A stretch of DNA of 64,000 nucleotides. Source: Microcyclospora pomicola. Taxonomy: Eukaryota; Ascomycota; Dothideomycetes; Capnodiales. The stretch lies in assembly GCA_002786065.1 (NCBI GenBank), contig NHNY01000017.1:1-64000 (forward strand), read 5' to 3'. A program made the translations under genes and the position numbers. Positions 59,801 to 64,000 of this stretch are shown piece by piece. Within the stretch, counting starts at the first letter, position 1; each line of letters starts with the position of its first letter. The notes beneath the pieces were generated by a model. The model had not been told where the DNA came from, made no database searches, and saw only the letters and a program-made list of their open reading frames with translations.

Positions 59801-62248
59801 GACAACCTGGCATCTTATTCATTCATCTCTGATGATGTGGTCGATATCATCCAGAACAATCCTGGCGGAGACATCACAGAGGTGTGGAACAACAACCTCA
59901 ACTACACCACACAAACCAACACCTTGACTTGTTTCAACAACTTGTTTGTTGCCGGAAGGCCAGATTTTCGCAAAAGCGCTCGCTGTCAGGTGAACAACTA
60001 CATCTTGCTCGCATTCACCATCATTCTATGCGCTACCATCCTGGTCAAGTTTCTGTCAGCTTTGCAGCTTGGTCCCAAGAAGCGACCAGCACAGCAGGAC
60101 AAGTTCGTGATTTGCCAAGTCCCGGCTTACACCGAGGGTGAAGATTCTCTTCGCAAAGGTCTCGACTCGCTAACAGCGCTGGCTTACGACAACAAAAGGA
60201 AGCTCATCTGTGTGATCTGCGATGGAATGATTGTGGGTGGAGGCAACGATCGTCCGACCCCGAAGATTGTTCTTGATATCCTGGGTGTCGACCCGAAGAT
60301 TGATCCGCCGGCACTCCCATTCTGGTCTGTTGGCCAGGGTAGCGATCAGCTCAACTACGGCAAGGTATACTCCGGACTTTACGAGTATGAGGGCAATGTG
60401 GTGCCGTACCTTGTCGTTGTCAAAGTCGGCAAAGAGTCTGAGCAGACCAAATCGAAGCCTGGCAACCGAGGAAAGCGTGACTCGCAGATCCTGCTTATGA
60501 GCTTCTTGAACCGGGTCCATCACCGTTCTCCCATGAATCCACTTGAGCTCGAAATGTTCCACCAGATCAACAATGTCATCGGTGTGGATCCCGAGTTGTA
60601 CGAGTATCTGTTCATGGTCGACGCCGATACCAAAGTCAAAGAGGACTCACTCAATCGACTGGTAGCAGCTTGTGCCAATGATGCCAAGATTGCTGGTATC
60701 TGCGGTGAGACGTCACTCGAGAACGAAGAACGAAGTTGGTGGACCATGATCCAGGTTTACGAATATTACATCTCACATCACTTGGCCAAGGCTTTCGAGA
60801 GCTTGTTCGGCAGCGTCACTTGTTTGCCTGGATGGTAAGTACTTCGACAATGATGTGGTTTGTGAGATACTGACGACGATCCCAGTTTCTGTATGTATCG
60901 ACTACGAACCGCAGACAAGGGCCGCCCCATCATCATCTCAGACAAGGTCATCCGAGACTATTCTGTGATCAACGTCGATACCCTTCACAAGAAGAACTTG
61001 TTCTCGCTTGGTGAGGATCGTTATCTGACCACCCTCATGTCTAAGCATTTCCCGACGATGTCGTACAAGTTTGTGCCCGATGCATACGCGCTGACCGAAG
61101 CGCCGGCGGAATGGAGTGTCCTCCTGTCCCAGAGACGTCGCTGGATCAATTCGACCATCCACAATCTGGCTGAGTTGGTCTTTCTGAAAGATCTGTGTGG
61201 CTTCTGCTGTTTCAGCATGCGATTCGTTGTGTTTATTGACCTTTTCGGTACACTCATCTTGCCTGCGACCTGTGGGTACTTGGGCTACCTGATCTATCGC
61301 GTGGCTTCGCACACCGGGCAGTTTCCGTTGATCTCCCTCATCATGATTGCGGTTGTGTACGGTCTTCAAGCCGTCATCTTCCTCGTCAAGAGACAATGGC
61401 AACATATCGGCTGGATGATCATTTATCTGCTCGCCTTCCCGATTTACTCATTCATTTTGCCAATCTACTCGTTCTGGAAGCAGGATGACTTTTCATGGGG
61501 TAACACGCGAGTCGTCATTGGCGAGAAGGGCGACAAGAAGATCGTCGCCGTTGCTGATGAAGGTTATGATCCTCGCAGCATTCCGCTACAGCGCTGGGAC
61601 AACTACGCGATGACCAACAACCTTCCCGGTCGTCGAGGCATGCCGCAGGAGAAAGATCCTGCGATGTATCATGATGGAGGCTATGAGATGGATGACATGC
61701 ACAGCACCTACTCCTCCGTCAAGCCGGCGTCGACCATCTTGACTGGCTTCCCCCACCAGCAGATGTACAGCCGACCCTCGGCATCGCCTGGTCCATACAA
61801 CGCTTACAACCGGCAGTCCAGCTTCTCTCGCTACACCGACATGCCCACGCAAGCGCCCGAGAATACACGTTTGATGTCTATGGGCGGCATGAGCGAAATT
61901 CAACAACAGCCCTACGGCTTCCATAACCAGTCCCGCGAGCCGTCCATGCTGGGCGCGCAGACCCCACCCATGTATTCCGAGCGCGCACGCTCCCCTTACA
62001 ACAACAACGTGTACAGCCGGCCTGGCAGCACGGCCAACCTGACGACGCTCTCGGGCTTCCAGACGCAGGGCCCCACCAACGACATGATCACGCAGGCCAT
62101 CCGCGAGTGTCTCGCTGAGGTCGACCTCGACACCGTCACGAAGAAGCAACTCAAGGCGCTGGCGGAGCAGAAACTGCAATGCCAGCTGCCGGTCGAGAAG
62201 CGCGCGTTCCTTGATGCGCAGATCGATGCCGAGTTGGCGAACATGTGA
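56863..62248 (+). CDS. csmB: Chitin synthase with reduced motor-like domain (CsmB type)
   Basis: The predicted protein has 1760 residues from exons 56863-57158, 57211-60834 and 60886-62248, with introns of 52 and 51 bp. It is the partner of CsmA in hyphal wall chitin synthesis. The N-terminal motor-like domain is shorter and lacks a Walker A P-loop, so ATP-driven motor activity is not expected. Membrane segments, a cytochrome-b5-like region ([16 protein letters not shown]), the synthase domain ([34 protein letters not shown] at 1389-1393) and a DEK_C domain at the C-terminus follow. The second intron splits the conserved LPGCFCMYR region at a place where csmA has no intron. Literature calls this class VI or VII depending on the scheme. 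Confidence 0.97.
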
Positions 62249-62740
62249 AACCTCTTTATTGTATCCTTTGGACTTCTTTCAGAAAAGTCCATCATTCAAG
62301 GACTCTCGTGGGAAGATGTGTAGGGTGAACGCACTCATTCAAATGATTCAGCGACATGTACCTTATCGAGCATCCCAGGGACATGTATTTCATGATGGGA
62401 TTTGGTATATGGACTCGGAGTATAAAAACACACGGCGCAGTTGGGGTAGGGGGGGCTTATAATCTATAGACATCACTTGGGGGATCAACTACATGTATCT
62501 TACCTTATAATACCTCTTCCCAGTTACTCTTCCTTTCAGCAATCGCTACCTCATGTCGATATGCGCCATACCGTATCATCCCATCCCTTGTGTCCAGTGC
62601 TCGACAAATCGATTGAATGACGGACGACCACCAGAGACATAAAATACAGGGGACCGGGATATGCTAAGTACCATACCTGCCCACTTCTGGCCCTTCCCAC
62701 CTTCAGACGCGAAGGAGATCTTGTTTCGGGCGTGGATGTG

Positions 62741-62793
62741 CAAGTACTGTACAAGTGCAAATGCAAGTACAAGTACAAGTGCAAAAGCAAGTG
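62741..62793. repeat. Degenerate (AAGTAC/AAGTGC)n hexamer repeat
   Basis: Repeated CAAGTAC and CAAGTGC units alternate across about 50 bp, including GTACTGTAC at 62744-62752. Confidence 0.75.
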
Positions 62794-62843
62794 ACATCCA
62801 CAGCAAAGGCTCCCCGGCGGCCGCACGGCACTGAAGGACAGAT

Positions 62844-62875
<32 letters not shown>
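62844..62875. repeat. (CTTG)8 microsatellite
   Basis: Eight uninterrupted CTTG units occupy 32 bp. Confidence 0.95.
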
Positions 62876-62982
62876 GCCACAGTGCCATGATCTTGCGTTG
62901 GCTGGAGCCGCTTCTTGGCTCGGTCTTGTCGTCTACGGTGGTTGGTTTTGGTGTGGGTATTGGGTACGGTATCCATACTTGA

Positions 62983-63023
62983 ACGGCATGGCATGGCATG
63001 GACAGGGCAGGGCAGGGCAGGGG
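62983..63023. repeat. (GGCAT)n / (GGGCA)n pentamer repeats
   Basis: Three GGCAT-type units are followed by three or four GGGCA units in a purine-rich tract. Confidence 0.85.
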
Positions 63024-64000
63024 TAGAAGCGGAGCGAGCTGGGGTGATCACTAGAGGTGAAGTATACCTAGTGTAGGACGGCCGACTGCCGGTTCACCAG
63101 GTAAGGTACTGTACAGTATCAGCTGCATGTGAATGGGGTTGAATTGAAGGTGTTTGCCGGCTGTTCGGCTTGAGGGTTGCGGATTGATGGCATCGGGTCT
63201 TGGAGTTCGGTGGCGGGGGCGAGTAGTGAGGACTGTAGCATGCATGGATACAAGAGGACGCGCAATCGACGGGAATATGGCTCTAACCTTATGGCCTGCG
63301 GGAGGAAATGTATGGCTGGCTTGGCTTCGGTTTTTCGTTTTGGGGGGTTCGGCCAAGGGCTGGGCTGGGAGGGTCGGATGCCGGGTTTTTTTTGCATGCT
63401 TGGCGGGAGAAGGGATTGTTTGATTGCTTGGCTTTTGGGACGGTTGTGTTTATGTTACTGGGGGTGGGTGGATGTCGGAGAAATGCTGTGCTGGATGTTG
63501 ATGGTCATGATGGGGTGGACTATCAGGGATGTACGTACAGAGTTGATGAACCTTCGTGCACAGTATGGGCAGCGAGGGCGTTGATAAGCTTTTATGTGGA
63601 GGACGGGAGACGAACATGCAAGATCTGGGATTGAAGGGTGGAGGCAGGGTCTTGTGGAAGGACTTATCTCTGCCTGATTCTCTGATAGCAGAGTAACAGC
63701 ACAACATGGTTTCTGCAGTTGCCGAGCACGTGCTCATGGTGGTTCTGGATGTCCTGGCATGGCATGTCATGTCGTGTGTGCATGTCACCATCGCTGGACG
63801 TATCATCACATCCGACGGTCCTCGCATCGTATAGGTGGTCCGACAGTTCGATCCTAGCAAAGCATCGGCAAGGTCGGCAGATGGTTTCCATTCTTAGCTG
63901 GCCCAACCACCGCCTGCATGCACGCCACCCGCCTAGTTTCAGCTGTGCAAAGGCTTGTCCGTCTTGGTTCATATTCTTCGTATCCTATCCTTAGGTGTGT

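Larger units (their letters stand above)
62249..64000. other. Right-end intergenic region, simple repeats, no gene seen
   Basis: About 1.75 kb beyond csmB. Short open frames on both strands show no domain. The region carries several simple repeats and a palindromic TACTGTACAGTA at 63107-63118. It may be the upstream region of a gene outside the window. Confidence 0.4.

Noticed and set aside
1-64000. tRNA or rRNA genes
   Set aside because: No convincing T-arm GTTCGAATC-type box with a matching cloverleaf, and no rRNA core sequence, was seen on either strand by eye.

Overview
The window looks like nuclear DNA of a filamentous ascomycete (Pezizomycotina, plausibly a dothideomycete; I cannot place it further). 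Four things point there: intron-poor genes with short GT..AG introns (mostly 47-74 bp) and CTAAC/CTGAC branch sites, a head-to-head pair of myosin-motor chitin synthases, a PTH11-type receptor, and a retroelement island bearing the CpA-to-TpA signature of repeat-induced point mutation (RIP).

Positions 1 to about 20330 are a fossil transposon island. A very old, AT-rich Ty3/Gypsy element on the + strand is split by two younger Ty3/Gypsy chromovirus copies of about 7.16 kb, at 919-8083 (+) and 8654-15817 (-). Each copy has 216-bp LTRs and a 5-bp target duplication, and together they form a large inverted repeat with a 570-bp spacer. Both carry, between pol and the 3' LTR, an antisense reading segment with zinc-finger-like Cys pairs and intron-like interruptions. 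An unidentified AT-rich fossil tract follows (18231-20330).

Positions 21775-29486 hold an accessory metabolic group: a PTH11/rhodopsin-fold 7TM protein (-), a secreted BBE-type FAD oxidase (+), a monocarboxylate-type MFS transporter (+) and a copper amine oxidase (-). Import and oxidation of an amine or a related compound is a reasonable but unproven reading. Positions 30265-36584 are core housekeeping: CTF18 clamp-loader subunit, La RNA-binding protein and mitochondrial ribosomal S4/Nam9. A seven-exon amino-acid permease follows (37474-39500).

Positions 39501-43802 are gene-poor, with TATATA tracts and a 115-bp tandem duplication. After it come an orphan methyltransferase-like gene (43803-45086), a JEN1-type carboxylate transporter with candidate CreA sites upstream, and the divergent chitin synthase pair csmA (49124-54810, -) and csmB (56863-62248, +) sharing a 2.05-kb promoter region. 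The last 1.75 kb has only simple repeats. I built exon structures by eye; each multi-exon model listed sums to an intact reading frame.
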